Below, piece after piece: positions 34,670 to 46,934 of a DNA stretch of 64,000 nucleotides. The stretch lies in assembly GCA_035578155.1 (NCBI GenBank), contig JAPWDM010000001.1, forward strand, positions 160,243,498 through 160,307,497, given 5' to 3'. The position numbers and the translations under genes were made by a program. Position 1 is the first letter of the stretch. Each line of letters opens with the position of its first letter. The notes under the pieces were generated by a model. The model saw only the letters and a program-made list of their open reading frames with translations. It did no database searches and was not told where the DNA came from. This DNA is from Brachynemurus nebulosus. Its lineage: Eukaryota > Arthropoda > Insecta > Neuroptera > Myrmeleontidae.

Positions 34670-35672
34670 ATGGGGCGTGGAAAAACACTTACCCAGGAAG
34701 AAGTTGGAAAAATAAAGGCGCTTAAAGATGAAAACTTTTCTAATAGGGAAATTGCGCGAAGAATAGGAAGACATCCGTCCACAATCGCCAGTTTTATAAG
34801 AGATCCCGAAAACTATGGGAAACGACGTAAAGGACGAGTGGCAAGGGCTACAACAGAACACGAACGAAGATTAACTTTGAGAGAAGCATCAAATTCTTCG
34901 CTATCTGCACGTCAAATAAAATTAAAAGTGGGAACATCGGTAAGTGTAAGGACAGTCCGGCGTATTATTAGCCGAAGTCCACACTTACGACGGCAGAAAT
35001 TAAAAAAAAAACTTGCTCTTCAAACACATCATAAAAGAGCTAGGTATGAATTTTGTAATAGAAAAATTATGGAAAGTCTCAACTGGAAGAAGGTGGTGTT
35101 TTCCGATGAGAAGAAATTTAATTTAGATGGACCCGACGGATATCGGTATTATTTTCATGATCTGCGCAAAGAAGAAAAATATTTATCAAGGAGGCACTCT
35201 TCACTGGGTTCAGTTATGGTATGGGGGGCGATATCGTATAACGGTGTTGTTGATCTGGTCCCAATTGATGGAAAGCAAAATTCACGAAAGTATATTGAGT
35301 TATTAGAAAAAGAAAAAAAATAAAATAAATGAAGTTGTTGGTGGTGAATCTTGGATTTTCCAACACGATAATGCTGGTTTTCACAATGCTCGCACTGTTA
35401 AACAATGGTTTGAAGATAACAAAATTGAAGTTTTGGACTGGCCAGCTTTATCACCTGACTTAAATATAATAGAGAACCTGTGGGGTTGGTTATCGAGGGA
35501 ATTGTACAAGGAGGTAGGCAATACACCAAGAAAAAAGAATTAGAGACAGCATTGTTGAGTGCACGGGAAAATATTCCTTTAAATTAAATTCAAAATTTGT
35601 ATAATTCAATGATAAGTAGATGTATTGAAGTTGTTAAAATAAAGGTGGACATACTCATTATTAAAAAATAAA
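34670..35672 (+). pseudogene. Tc3-like (Tc1/mariner) transposase, frameshifted
   Basis: The frame from ATG 34670 gives an N-terminal helix-turn-helix pair (about residues 5-110, with REIARRIGRHPSTIASFIRD) and the first catalytic Asp in VVFSDEKKFNLDGPDG (Asp146), then VMVWGAISY. It breaks in an A run at 35311-35321. A +1 change of frame restores QHDNAGFHN (second Asp) and, 34 residues later, the Glu of NIIENLWG, a DD34E spacing as in Tc1-type enzymes. A second frame change lies near 35528, and an in-frame TAA near 35587 interrupts the C-terminus. With at least three lesions it is inactive. I could not find the TIRs; the left side runs into (TA)n. Confidence 0.9.
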
Positions 35673-36540
35673 ATTCAATTTGTTTCATTGTAAATTTTAT
35701 TCCTGCCGGTTATCAACTGTCCCTCTTTAAAAACCCAAAAATTTAAAAATACGTATTATGTATTCTACCTGATCGGCCTCAGCTTGTGCCATAAGAGCGG
35801 GCCTAAGAGCTGAATTTCCAGTTGTGGAAATTCGCTAAAAACAGTAATAAATAAATAAATAAAATAAGTACCGTAATTACGTGTATTACTTTATAAAACT
35901 GAGATAGCAATTGAAACATCAAAATTACATTGTAAATACTGGTAATGTGTTATAAAACATCAGTTTTATTATCGCATCATAATACAAAAAGTTTAAAGTT
36001 AGTAAGAGAATTTTTTTTTAAATTAAAAAAAAAATTATTTATTTAACGTGACCAACCTACACGTTTCTGGTGTAAGGTACATTCCAGTCAACATCCTGAG
36101 TGATAATGAATTGTTTAAATGGTTACTGAACATTTTAGGACATACATAAAATTAGATATATTTGATAAACAATTTTTTAGAGTAATTTGAATTTATAATA
36201 ACTAATGATGATTTTACTGTGGACTCGTTGTAAATTCGACTAAATTATCCTCAAACGGACAAGAAATAAATAAAACAATATTCCTTTAACTTCTCACTTA
36301 TATTTTGGATTACTTGCAATCCTTATTCCTTCTTCATGTGAGCTTCGTCTATATACACGTGCAATAATATTACAATGTATCACCAAATTTTTCAAACACA
36401 TTTTTTATAATAAAAAATATAAACAACAAAATGAACTGATAAATAAATTTTTATGACGTCCTTAGAAATACTAGATCTAAAGTATCTAAAGAAACTGACA
36501 AAAATTTTTGAGTAATTTTCTAACTTGAAATATTATGTAT
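35673..36540. other. Unassigned AT-rich DNA with a small repeat fragment
   Basis: TTTTGGATTACTTGCAATCC with TTCATGTGAGCTTCGTC at 36302-36350 recurs, slightly changed, at 50727-50765. Nothing else is supported. Confidence 0.5.
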
Positions 36541-36884
36541 TATAACGTAAAAGCACCAGTTATGGACAGTTTAAGAACACATCTTTTAAGTTCGATGTTC
36601 TATCGGGTAATTTATTTTATTTATAAGTACAAACGTTGCTGCAAGTAATTGAAGGATATCTTCTCAATGATATTATCTGTCTAAAATTTACGTGATAACA
36701 TAAAATAAAAAATTATTCCCAAAAAATAAGACTCTGTCAGAAAATCTAGTTATGAACAGTTGAAATCCAGTAATGGACATCCAGTTATGGACATATTCCC
36801 ATTCTTGAACACCTAGTCATTTTGTTAGAGATCTGGCTGGATCAAACTGTCTATTTTGAAAAGATTTGTAGGTAAGATTGTTTA

Positions 36885-36886
<2 letters not shown>

Positions 36887-36956
<70 letters not shown>
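36887..36956. repeat. (TA)n microsatellite
   Basis: About 70 bp of alternating TA. Confidence 0.95.
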
Positions 36957-36959
<3 letters not shown>

Positions 36960-37329
36960 TTTGTTTGTTTGCTATATTTCTTGTGGGAGAGGGAGGGGCC
37001 CGATAAGGAAATGTCGAACCTCAAAGTGGATTAATTCGGCACTCGTCAATGTGTGCGTCTTTACTTTCCTGATTTTCTGACTCTATTTTTATGTCAACGT
37101 TTTCTATTGTTAAGCTGGTGTTTGAAATGTATTGTTCTTCCTTCTTTCTTTATTTTGCTTGCTCTTTTCTTTCTACGGCTTTATTCTTACTTTCTTTTAA
37201 ATTTTTTGTTTTCTCGCCTTTTTCTTATCGGTTTTTTTTCTTCTTGTTTTTACTCCTTTTCGTTTTCTTTTTTTTTGTTATATACGTTCTCCAACTCTCA
37301 CAAGTAACAGCTCAACGTAATTGGTCTTT

Positions 37330-37520
37330 TTCGCGTCATCTTTTAATTTCTAATTTGGGCCAAAATAAAGCGTGTTTAAAAGATGATGGAATCCTCGTGT
37401 TTCTAAAAACAGCTGCAGAAATCGCTGAATAAGATCCTAGACAATTTGAAGAAGTAGATGGTGTACCACATGCAGTTGAACAGATATTTTCTCGAATGAA
37501 AGGAAAAATGGAACTGTAAT
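37330..37520 (+). other. Unrecognised coding-like fragment
   Basis: One plus-strand frame reads DDGILVFLKTAAEIAE, a stop, then DPRQFEEVDGVPHAVEQIFSRMKGKMEL and another stop, without the Lys/Asn/Ile bias of nearby chance frames. It may be a decayed transposase or host exon piece. I cannot identify it. Confidence 0.2.
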
Positions 37521-37957
37521 CTGGCACTACCAATTGTGGACAATCATTCATAAACACTTGTGTTCATTACTGGATTGGATAATATTTTTAAACAATCGCC
37601 AACACAAAATGAAAAGTTATATAACCTATAACTATAAAATACCAAAATACAGAAAACCAAGAAAAGAGGAAAGAAAAAATCAAGAAAAAAAGAGCTTTTG
37701 GTGGCTCTTTGGAAAATCAAGCGCTGAATTAAAAACTTCGAGAAAACCACTGATGTTAAGTATGCCTTTTACAGTTCAATATACCCACAAAAACCCCACT
37801 GAGTTTAAGTTTAATCCATCCAGCCGTTTTTGTGTTTCATTCGATTGAATTTTTGAAAAAATTAAAGGATCATTTTTTTGATCGTAAACTTTCATAATCT
37901 TCAACAATATGAAAAAAAAATTTTCTCAGCTTTTTTCACACTTTTATCAATAACGGT

Positions 37958-38017
37958 ATTTAAATTTATAAAAAAAAGAAAATTTTCTAAGAAATTTTCT
38001 TTTTTTTATAAATTTAA
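37958..38017. repeat. AT-rich hairpin
   Basis: AAATTTATAAAAAAAAGAAA with AATTTTC pairs with GAAAATTTC-type sequence and TTTTATAAATTT across the loop TAAG, giving an arm of about 26 bp. The DNA is low complexity, so it could be chance symmetry. Confidence 0.6.
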
Positions 38018-38154
38018 ATACATCTCATGCTCATTAAGAAAAAAAATGGGTGTTTAATTTATTTGTCAATTTTTATAAGCCAGTTTAATTACACACCTAA
38101 AAATCCGGTATAGGGGCTTTTACGTTATATGTATTTTATTTTTTTTCAAAAGAA

Positions 38155-38260
38155 TTACTTAAAAATCGTGTTCTTTGAAAACGTGTAATTCAAGGGGAGG
38201 TACTCGTGTTCTTCGAGACCCGTGTTTTTCGGGGGTTTCCTGTATCTCTTTTTCTCTCTA
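38155..38260 (+). repeat. Dispersed repeat fragment, related to 8820-8905
   Basis: GTGTTCTTTGAAAACGTGTA is followed by CGTGTTCTTCGAGACCCGTG and further variants. It is internally repeated and shared with 8.8 kb. Confidence 0.45.
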
Positions 38261-38406
38261 GGCCAAGATCTGATCGTTTTGAAATAGAGAATCACAAATC
38301 CATAATAACATTTGTATAACTTCCACCTGATGCCTTGTTTTAAACAAATTCCATCACGTCCATACGTTTCACATAATTTTTTTTTCTTCAGCCGATATTT
38401 CAGACC

Positions 38407-38474
38407 TAACTATATTTTGTTTACTGTGTTTGGAATATGAATCTGTTCTGTAAAACAGAGAAGGAAATATGGTG

Positions 38475-38537
<63 letters not shown>

Positions 38538-38650
38538 ATATATAGCTTTTTATTTTGTTTGGAATATGAACACCTGGAATGAACACCACATTTCCTTCTC
38601 TGTTTTGCAGAACAGATTCATATTCCAAACACAATAAACAAAATATAGTT
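38407..38650. mobile_element. Foldback MITE with (TA)n loop
   Basis: The left arm 38407-38481 (containing GTTTGGAATATGAATCTGTT) and the right arm 38577-38650 (containing AACAGATTCATATTCCAAAC) are nearly perfect complements over about 74 bp. The loop is a (TA)n tract of about 57 bp (38478-38534) plus a short duplicated piece, TTTGGAATATGAACACC (38558-38574). There is no ORF; the frame at 38437-38637 reads the TA tract. Confidence 0.85.
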
Positions 38651-38659
38651 TCATCTATC

Positions 38660-39600
38660 GCCGAGCTCCAAAATCGTTTGAAATATTATACTTTTAATGA
38701 CAAATCTTGGTAGACTGTATAATAGTGATTCCAGTAATTTAAACGGATCATTATTTATTTTTAGTTAACCTTTTTAGGGTCAGCTGTTGAACCGTTACTC
38801 ATTTACGTGCCTATGTCTGTATATTGATTTATTAACAAAGGCGTATTATGATTTTTCAAAATTATTGATTGATTAAGGATGAAGACTGGCTATTGTTAGT
38901 TTCATGTTTAATTCCACCCAAACAGAAAATTAACGATATTCTAATGACCTTGCATTAACACCATTGTTATTAGTAGGTATGTATAAAATATTTTTTTTTT
39001 TACTGTTATTAATATTATTTTAATAAACAAACACCTACTGATAGAATAGGTATGAGAAATATATAAATAGTTTATCATCAAAATTTAATAATTCAGCTTT
39101 GCTAGCTATCAAAAAAGAACAAATGTAACTTACAACAATTCCCAGAATTGACGCATCTTAAAATTTTTGTTTTGTTTTAACAAATAACAAGTGGTTGACT
39201 TTACTCCTTGTTAAAATCACAGAATACACAGAAACAATGTAAATAAAAAAATCTGTCGTTCGTCTGGTGTCGGTTAGATAACCAGCTCACCAGTCGCAAC
39301 ATTGCTTGTTTTGTCATTGTTTTTCTAATTAAATTTTGAAATTTAAATAGAAAAAAAATATGAAGTGTATCGTACCGTACACCAGTACCGTACCACAGAT
39401 TGTGTAATATGACGTACACACATACACAAGCATAGGTCCGTGTACATTTATGATAGGTTTATGTAGTAATACGTTGTGTGTACCATATTCGTTTGGCGGA
39501 AAGCAGCAATTTTACGTCATATTTTGGCTACAAGTGAATTGCGGCATAGAGATAGATAAGTTGGTATCTACATAATTATATATTTGTGGTTAAAATCATG
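38660..39600. other. Unassigned AT-rich DNA
   Basis: No gene-like frame or repeat is recognised; the frame at 39201-39419 is without motif. Confidence 0.5.
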
Positions 39601-40603
39601 GTTCACATTAGTGATGGGAATAATTGGATGATTTCAATAATCGATTATTTTTAATCGAGTGATTTTAATAATCGATTAATCATTCGATTATTTTTGTCGA
39701 TTATTTTTATCGACTATGTTTCATATGATTATTATTATCAATTATTTTCTTTCGATTATTTCTAACAATTATTTATCGATTATTTTTATCGGTTATATTA
39801 TTCAGTTATTGAGATGCGATAAAAAATTTAATTTTGTAATTTTTCGGAATCCTTTTATTGTTATTTTTATTTTCAAATTCAAATCTATATAATACAATAT
39901 TATTTACTTGTATGAACCGTATACAACCATAATCCACCTTTCAGTTCTTTTGTTTTTAGGTGGTTTATCATATTATTTTCAAAAATCTATTTTTTATAAT
40001 ATTACTGTCCATTAGTGATTAAATCGTTACTGATTATGTATTGTCGGTTTTTCAATTTTAATAGTTGGCACCTTAACACGTTGATGGTCATAATCTATAA
40101 TGACGGAACACCCCACTAGCACAGTATTTTGACAATTAATACATTTTATATATAGAATTGTTGATGTAGTACAGCGTTGTGTCATAGTTAGTTAGGTTTT
40201 ACTTGACGGTACACATACAGCGCTCACGACCATTAACGTATCAATAAGGAAGCACCTCTGCTAGGTTGTGCTATTCATCTTATGCAAAACATCGCCAAAC
40301 ATAGTTATCATAAAACCTTTTTTTTATTTAAACTGTTGTCTGTTTTCAATAGATACGACGACCCACCAAATAATTATTGCCTGATATCTTGTAGGATCAC
40401 TTAAAAGAATCGAATTTGTTTTATCTCGAGATATTTTTAAAACTGTTCGATTGAAAAATAATCGAATGATTTAATATCTTGAGATATTTTTTTAAAATCA
40501 TTCGAATGAAAAATAATTGAATGATTTTATTATATCTCGAGATATTTTAATAATCGAATGATCGATTAATTTTCATTCGATTATGCTCATTACTAGTTTA
40601 CAT
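39601..40603. mobile_element. hAT element, non-autonomous, with ATCGATTATT repeats
   Basis: The element is 39609-40595, starting TAGTGATGGGAATAAT; the complement of its right end is TAGTAATGAGCATAAT. The flanking 8-mers GTTCACAT (39601-39608) and GTTTACAT (40596-40603) differ at one position, as in an ageing 8-bp hAT duplication. The left subterminal zone (39635-39800) is a dense run of ATCGATTATT-like motifs and the right one (40420-40590) of ATCGAATGATT and TCTCGAGATATT. No transposase is visible. Confidence 0.82.
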
Positions 40604-41131
40604 TTTTTGATTTTTCCTTTGATGATTAGCTCATCATACAGGCAATGTGTCATATGCGTCAACATTTTTTCCGGTTTTATCATCTTAGAGGTTCAAATAA
40701 ACATTAATGACTTTTTAGGATTTTGCAAGTGACTTTTGAATTACACTAATTTAGGAGTGAAGATTTGTTTTTCTAATTAAATATTGAAATTTGATAAGTT
40801 CTAAAAACATTGTAGAATTGATTTTCTAAAAATACGTTAGTATGATTTCAATTACGAAATTCTATTTTCGATAAATTTTATCGCCATAATAATAGTACTT
40901 TTAAAAAGCAAAAGAGACTCCGAAAATCTAAAAAAATTGTTGAACATTAAGTATTTGGTAATTGGTATCTACTTAAATAATTATAGGTCTTCTAGATGAA
41001 TAAAGGAGTGACTGGCGAGTACGTCCCAAAAATTATTGAATTTATTGGTTCAACCTTTTTGTGAATACCGAATTTTTTACCGGCTTTTAAAATAATGATT
41101 CTGTGAAATTTATTCTCGTGCACCCCATATA

Positions 41132-42082
41132 GGGTGAATGCGGGAGAGATGCCGCACATTTTGAAAACACTTGAAAATTCTTAAAGTATGCATTTAATTG
41201 ATTTGAAATTTGGTACACAATAAATGTAAACATTGTTCTTTAAAATTATTTATAAATAATTTTAAATTTTGAGTCATAAAGGATTCATATTAACATTTTT
41301 GTAGAGCCTGCAAAGCGGCGTCTCTCCCACACCTATGGGAGAGATGCCGCACCAAAAAAGGACAGACCCCGCATAGTTCATATTAAAAATTTTGCATTTT
41401 ACACACATCTCCATACATGATGCATGCCACATGTAACCATTTTGGGCATTTTATATACATCTTAACTAGCCAACTTCTTTTTTATGTTTCTGAGTATTTT
41501 TCAAAACATTCAATACACAGGCAATCATCATTATTATTGTTATCTTCACTAATATGAGAGCTCTTCCTGACCTATTAATGGATCTTTTATATTTACGTGG
41601 CATAATTTACAGTCCAAAAAAATTTGCATAATTAAGGTATAAGTTTATGTTTTTAATATGTAATATGATGCGGCATCTATACCAACTTTAAATACGGCAT
41701 CTCTCTTTTTTGTTGGGATAGAGGCCGCATATTGCTATAGCAAGCATAGTGCGGAATTCTAACCTAAAATTTTATACAGTTCTTTTAAAATATACCTAAA
41801 TTAATAACAAAACTCATTTTCATTAAAACAATGAAATATACATTCTTAAATTCTACTAAATTAAATGCTTGATAAAATATCATGTTAAAAACTTACTTTT
41901 TAATAATAAAAAGTTGGATAATTACTAAACTAATGCACTGATCATAGATGTAACCATATACAGCTTAAATAACTAACTTTTTTAAACATATAATCCATTA
42001 ATAGCGCTGTCTATCAATCAATGGACGAACTATAGCTACTGCGGCGTCTCTTCCGAGGCGGCATCTCTCCCGCACTTACCCT
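41132..42082. mobile_element. TIR element GGGTGAATGCGGGAGAGATGCC, TA-flanked
   Basis: The left end GGGTGAATGCGGGAGAGATG and the complement of the right end, GGGTAAGTGCGGGAGAGATG, are flanked by TA on both sides (41130-41131 and 42083-42084). Motifs like GGGAGAGATGCCGCA recur inside at 41333-41352, with variants around 41672 and 41695. No ORF. Its GGGT start and TA flanks resemble the elements at 1815-3045 and 53394-56064. Confidence 0.75.
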
Positions 42083-42084
42083 AT

Positions 42085-43935
42085 GTAGTACGTAACTATT
42101 TGATAAAATGATGTTTTTTAGTGCCACAAATGTAATAAATTCCATTACATAGCCATTAACTTCTGTACTTTAAAATATATTTATGTAGTTACAAAATATT
42201 AATCTGATAATATCATTTAGACAAATTGATTGTCAATAATTTTTATGATTGATCGATTAACAATTTAGAATTTTAGATCATTGTTTAGATCATCAAACTT
42301 TTTAAAAATTTCTCATGTTGTTGATTGATATTTTAGTAATTTGAAATAGAAGTTTCAATAAAATAAATAGGAATTAGATTAAAATCTTAAATTAAGTACA
42401 AAAAATAGTTAAAAATTCGATTCGATATTCAAAACAGCAAGAGAATAGAGGGAATTTCCCTTTTTATATTTTAACCAATCATTAATGATAGATTTGTGTT
42501 TTTAAGTGGACTATAATAATAATATAAACAACCATACAAAATTTTGAAAGGACCTTAGATTGCAATGTAAAATTATTATTATTATACTTCTTCTTTTTTA
42601 AAAACGTTGTAATCATTAAGGATCTTTATATTAAAAGTTACAATCACTAGTTCGAGATAATATGTTGATTGATTATACATATATACTATATTTAATATAT
42701 TAGGTATATGCTATGTTGAATTTGAAAACAAAGAAAAACCCTTTTTGGTTTAGCTAAAGAGAATGATAACTGATAACTAATAATTACATAGCTGAAGTTG
42801 TAAATTGCATATTACACGCGAGAGAGTGTGCATAATTTCGAGAGCGTGTAATAATCCTTAGACCGAGCTTCATACTCTACTTTATCTACGACTGACATGA
42901 AATTTATACTAAATAATATAAATTCAATACGAATACAAATACCGTAAAATTATGTAGAACTTGAAATGTATACCTATTAAAAACAAATGCCAAACATAAA
43001 TCCTTGTCTTTGAGGAATTATCGAGGGATGTCATAGGGGAAAATATTTATTATTGCTATTTGAATGAAGCAACGATTGGAATTTAGTGATTATTTTTGTT
43101 TAAGTGATAAAATTTTGTACATTAAATTCGCCAAAAAAACTTTCAATTTACTACTGCTGTATCGCGGGCAAATAAATTTATCACTTTGTGACATGTTCAA
43201 CTTTGTTTCTAAGAAATTTAGCGATTTATCATTTGCAAATCAAATAATTATCATTGTTATAACCAAAAACTTGTTTTCGTCGTGTCTTATCTGACATATG
43301 TGTCTATATAACTTAAAAGAAAAAAAATTTTTTTAGCAATATATGTACAGAGAGTCTCAATTTTGAGAATTTTGTAAATAATGAACATGAAGAAATTGTG
43401 CTGAAAAAAACCTGAAATTGTGGTGTCACCAATTCTGAAAGACAGCATTTTTGTCGGCGTAAATACGTTTTAGCCATAACTGAAAAATATTGAGCGTTGA
43501 GTTGCCGAAAAGTATACCTTAAAAGCTTTTTGATGGTGTTAGAAAAAATTATGACTTTCACTGGTCCCTATCTCCCAGAATTGACCTAAGTTTCAACCAC
43601 AATTTTTAATTTTAAATTTAAATAAAAGTGTTTAATGAGAGCTTTTTAATGGTGCTAGAAAAATTTTGGGATTCCATTTGAAAAAACAAAATAAAATGTA
43701 AGTTGGGTCATAACTATCGTACTACGCAAATCTCTATATAATAAGTCCCTTATATAGCATGTTATTCTCAGGTATAACTCACTAAATTCACAAGATGTAT
43801 TTAGAATCCAATATTGGACTTACTGCAGATGTTGGTCATCGAGAGGCTTGTAGATAGTTATTGGTTGGACTCCAAATAATGACTCTAATTAATCTAAACA
43901 TACTTGAATCATTCATGTATGTGAAGAAACATTCT
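42085..43935. other. Unassigned AT-rich DNA
   Basis: Frames at 43064-43294 and 43313-43561 show no motif. ATTACACGC and GCGTGTAAT at 42811-42852 form a weak stem. Otherwise nothing is seen. Confidence 0.5.
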
Positions 43936-43939
43936 TAAA

Positions 43940-44455
43940 AAAGGAAAAATATTTCAGACTCCCTTTATTTAATAGTATTTAATACTAAAACCTTATTTGT
44001 CCGATCGATATTATCATACGAAATCTCAAATTAAACTATCATAACTGTTTCGAATTCGTTCCGGTGTATCGCAAGGTAATGTTCTAGGGCCAGTTCTTTA
44101 ATTTTATATACTGTAGATCTGTCAGTCATGAAGAAAATTTTATTGCAATATTTGTTGACAATACTACCATGTGAACGAAACCAAATCGGTGCAAGTTACA
44201 TTTACCAAGCGAAAAAGGGCCTGCCCTACAATCGGTTTGAATGACGTTGTGTTACTTTTAGCTGTTGAAGTTAAATATCTATGTATGCATCTGGACAAAA
44301 AACGAATATGGAGTGAACATTTTTGGACTAAGCGAATGTAACTAAATTACAGTTTAGGAAACTTGATTACTTACAAAAACCTCGAAAATGGAACACTCTG
44401 TGCAGCAGCATATAGAGCTATTGCATATGAATATGATTATAGACCTGTATATACA
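43940..44455 (+). pseudogene. Decayed Jockey-type reverse transcriptase
   Basis: Reading across frames from 43940, the pieces align in order with the better preserved copy at 29841-30572: KNISDSLYLI, then PYLSDRYYHTKSQ, then FRIRSGVSQGNVLGPVL, then DLSVMKKILLQYLLTILP in place of the strand around the active site. They continue beyond it into CPTIGLNDVVL and VEVKYLCMHLDKKRIW, the region typical after the reverse transcriptase in Jockey-type ORF2. Several stops and frameshifts are visible, and the FADD site is not recognisable. It is old and dead. No poly(A) end or target duplication was found. Confidence 0.75.
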
Positions 44456-44639
44456 TAATATGTCGTTATGCCAATATTTTTTTATTTTTATTTTTAATTT
44501 TTTAATTTTTTATTTTTTCTTAATGTCGTTTAATATAATACAAGTAAAACACTTGGTTTAAGATGCGTGCTTATAAAATAAAGGATAGTATATGCCAAAA
44601 TGGCGCCAGCTTATTCACATTTAATTTTTATTTATGTAA

Positions 44640-45595
44640 AACTAGTATTTACCCGCGGTCTCGCCCGCGTGCTGTTTGAAATTATGACATCAAGTTAATA
44701 CGTATAGAATATATTGTGCTACAATTGAGGGATGTTATTTTTTTAGGTAATTTTTTCACGGAAATAAAATGTTTTTCCGGGGTAAAAAGTAGCCTGTATA
44801 CTTTTTTGTCCCTTCTGTTAACAATATACAAAATGTTATCTTTTACGCGTTTTTAATAATAAACTGCTATAATTTCATTATTTCGTTTTAAATACGTTTT
44901 TCGTCGGAAATGGGATATTTTCCCGAGGTAAAAAGTAAACTATGATTTTTTTGTCCTTTTTGCTAACAGTATGTAAAGTTTAAACGAAGTAAGTGAATCT
45001 TTTTTATAATATTTAATTTTAAATATATTTTTCCACGGGAATCGGATTTAAAAATTAGCCTGTGTTTCTTTACGTCCCTTTTGTTAACAATATGCAAAGT
45101 TTGAAGTCAGTCATTCGTTTTTTTAACAGTCAATTGCCGTAATTTCATTGTTTCATTTTAAATACATTTTATCCTGGGAATGAGATACTTTTCCGGGATA
45201 AAAAGTAACCCATATTCATATCCGTCCTTTCTATTAACAATACATATGCTAAGTTCGAACGAAATAAGCCAATTTTCTAATTGTTTCATTTAAAATACAC
45301 ACCTACATTTCTCCACAGGAATGAGATTTTCCACAGGGTTTAGATGGTTTCCCGACTTAGAAAGTAGCATGTGTTCTTTTTCGTCCCTTATATTAACAAT
45401 ATACAAAGTTTGAAAGCAATCATCCGCTTTTTAACAGTGAACTGTCATAATTGAATAAGTTTTCCTTCGGGAATGAAATATTTTTCCGGGTTGAAAGTTG
45501 ACCTATAACCATCTCTGTCCCCCAAACTATGTCTGTGCAGCGAGTTTCAACCTAATTGCTAAAACTTTATAATATTAGTTAGGGTGCTAAAGGTC
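44640..45595 (+). repeat. CCCGCGG-headed dispersed repeat with tandem core
   Basis: It starts ACTAGTATTTACCCGCGGTC and ends ACTTTATAATATTAGTTAGG, the head and tail of a very common arthropod dispersed repeat whose class I cannot name with certainty. Between them about six degenerate units of 120-160 bp each carry TTTTTCCGGGGTAAAAAGTA, CTTTTTGTCCCTTCTGTTAA and CAATATACAAAGTTTGAA variants. Confidence 0.7.
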
Positions 45596-46024
45596 TCGTG
45601 GTTTAATTTAGAGGTTACAGTCTCTTATCTGGCTTCACATTTCACACTTCAATAAAAAAAAAAAAATTGACCTTTTTCGAGACCGTAATAAATTTTATGA
45701 CTTTTTTTGGTAAAAATATTTTATCCTTTTAAATTTTTCAATATTTTTAAATTAAGTTAAAAAAAAGTTTAAGTTCAATATGGATTTATATGTGACGAAG
45801 CAAAAAATCATAGATCCTTGATATTGCTTGCATTAAAGTTGGGAATTTCAAAATGCCAATTAGATTGTGAACTTTATTTTATCGGCTGATTTTTCTGACA
45901 TAGTAGTAATTTTATTAGGTAAATTTAATAATTTTAATAAATAATTTTTTCTTATTTGAAATTGAATTAACTATGATAAGCAAACTAAGTAAATAATTTA
46001 TGATAATTTTTATAGCGTAATGAT

Positions 46025-46435
46025 TTCCATAACAGTTATACAGACATTACAGACAGTTACATCATATACAGACATTGACAGACAAAGGACTAGTAGACAG
46101 ACAGATGGGACCGACTGACAAACAGACAAGACCGATTAACAGACAGACAGGACTGGTAGACGGACAGACAGGACTATTATACAAGACAGACAGGATAAAC
46201 AGGCAGACAGGATTTGACGGGCAGACAAAAAAGACAGCCAGACAGACAGGATAAAATTAAAATACAGACAGACGAACAAGCAAACAGGAATGACTGACAG
46301 ACAGACTGTAGACTAAACGGACAGACAGACACAGAACATACAGCCAGTTAATAGGACAGGACTGACATATAGACAAGACACACGGTAAGACATGACAGAC
46401 AGACGGGGCAAATAAACAGACAGACAGACGAGGAA
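46025..46435 (+). repeat. Degenerate (CAGA)n minisatellite
   Basis: About 400 bp is dominated by GACAGACAGA with irregular inserts such as ACTGGTAGACG and GGACTGA. It has no reading-frame constraint and lies inside the long-TIR element. Confidence 0.9.
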
Positions 46436-46934
46436 ATTTTATTGTGGAAAAAAGTATTTTATTGCTTCTATATAATTATAAAACAATTCTTCTGAGTTAG
46501 GAATCATGCTTCTCCTCTTCAGTGAGCACAAATGTACCCTGTGACCGCGGAATGCAATTCATATGTTTTTTTTTACGTCCGAAATTTTCAAGTCCACACT
46601 GTAGGTAATTATTACAGACAATTGCAAATCCCTAAAAACTAAGTATATATGTATAGTTTCAGGTAATATTTTTCTGAGAATTTGAATATAGCGGAAAAAT
46701 CCAATTTTAATCCAGTTATAGGACAGTAAATAATTACTACATTCATTCTTTGGGAAATAAATTAACTATATAATTACGAAAATATCGAATATTATTAATT
46801 AAATTCTGCCCCACCTCCGTTTTGAAAATATGGCTATGTAAATTGTTCAAAAATGGTTTAAAATCGCACTACAAGTTTTTCAAATTTTCAAAGGATCAAA
46901 GGATCTCTGATTTTTTGCTGTTATTATAATTAAA

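Larger units (their letters stand above)
36541..38129. mobile_element. TIR element with CAGTTATGGACA repeats
   Basis: ATAACGTAAAAGCACC at 36542 and the complement of the right end, ATAACGTAAAAGCCCC (to 38128), form a 16-bp TIR with one mismatch. ATGTATT flanks both sides directly, a possible 7-bp target duplication. CAGTTATGGACA-like motifs recur near the left end (36555, 36749, 36769, 36780). The right 90 bp, with GGTATAGGGGCTTTTACG, match the core at 16135-16250 in reverse. Interior frames are short and unrecognised. Confidence 0.55.

Noticed and set aside
37053..37307. Phe/Leu-rich membrane-like frames
   Set aside because: The DNA is T-rich low complexity; two frames are equally hydrophobic, which is what T runs give.
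46025..46435. CRISPR-like array
   Set aside because: The CAGA units are a degenerate minisatellite with no constant repeat-spacer pattern, in a eukaryotic context.
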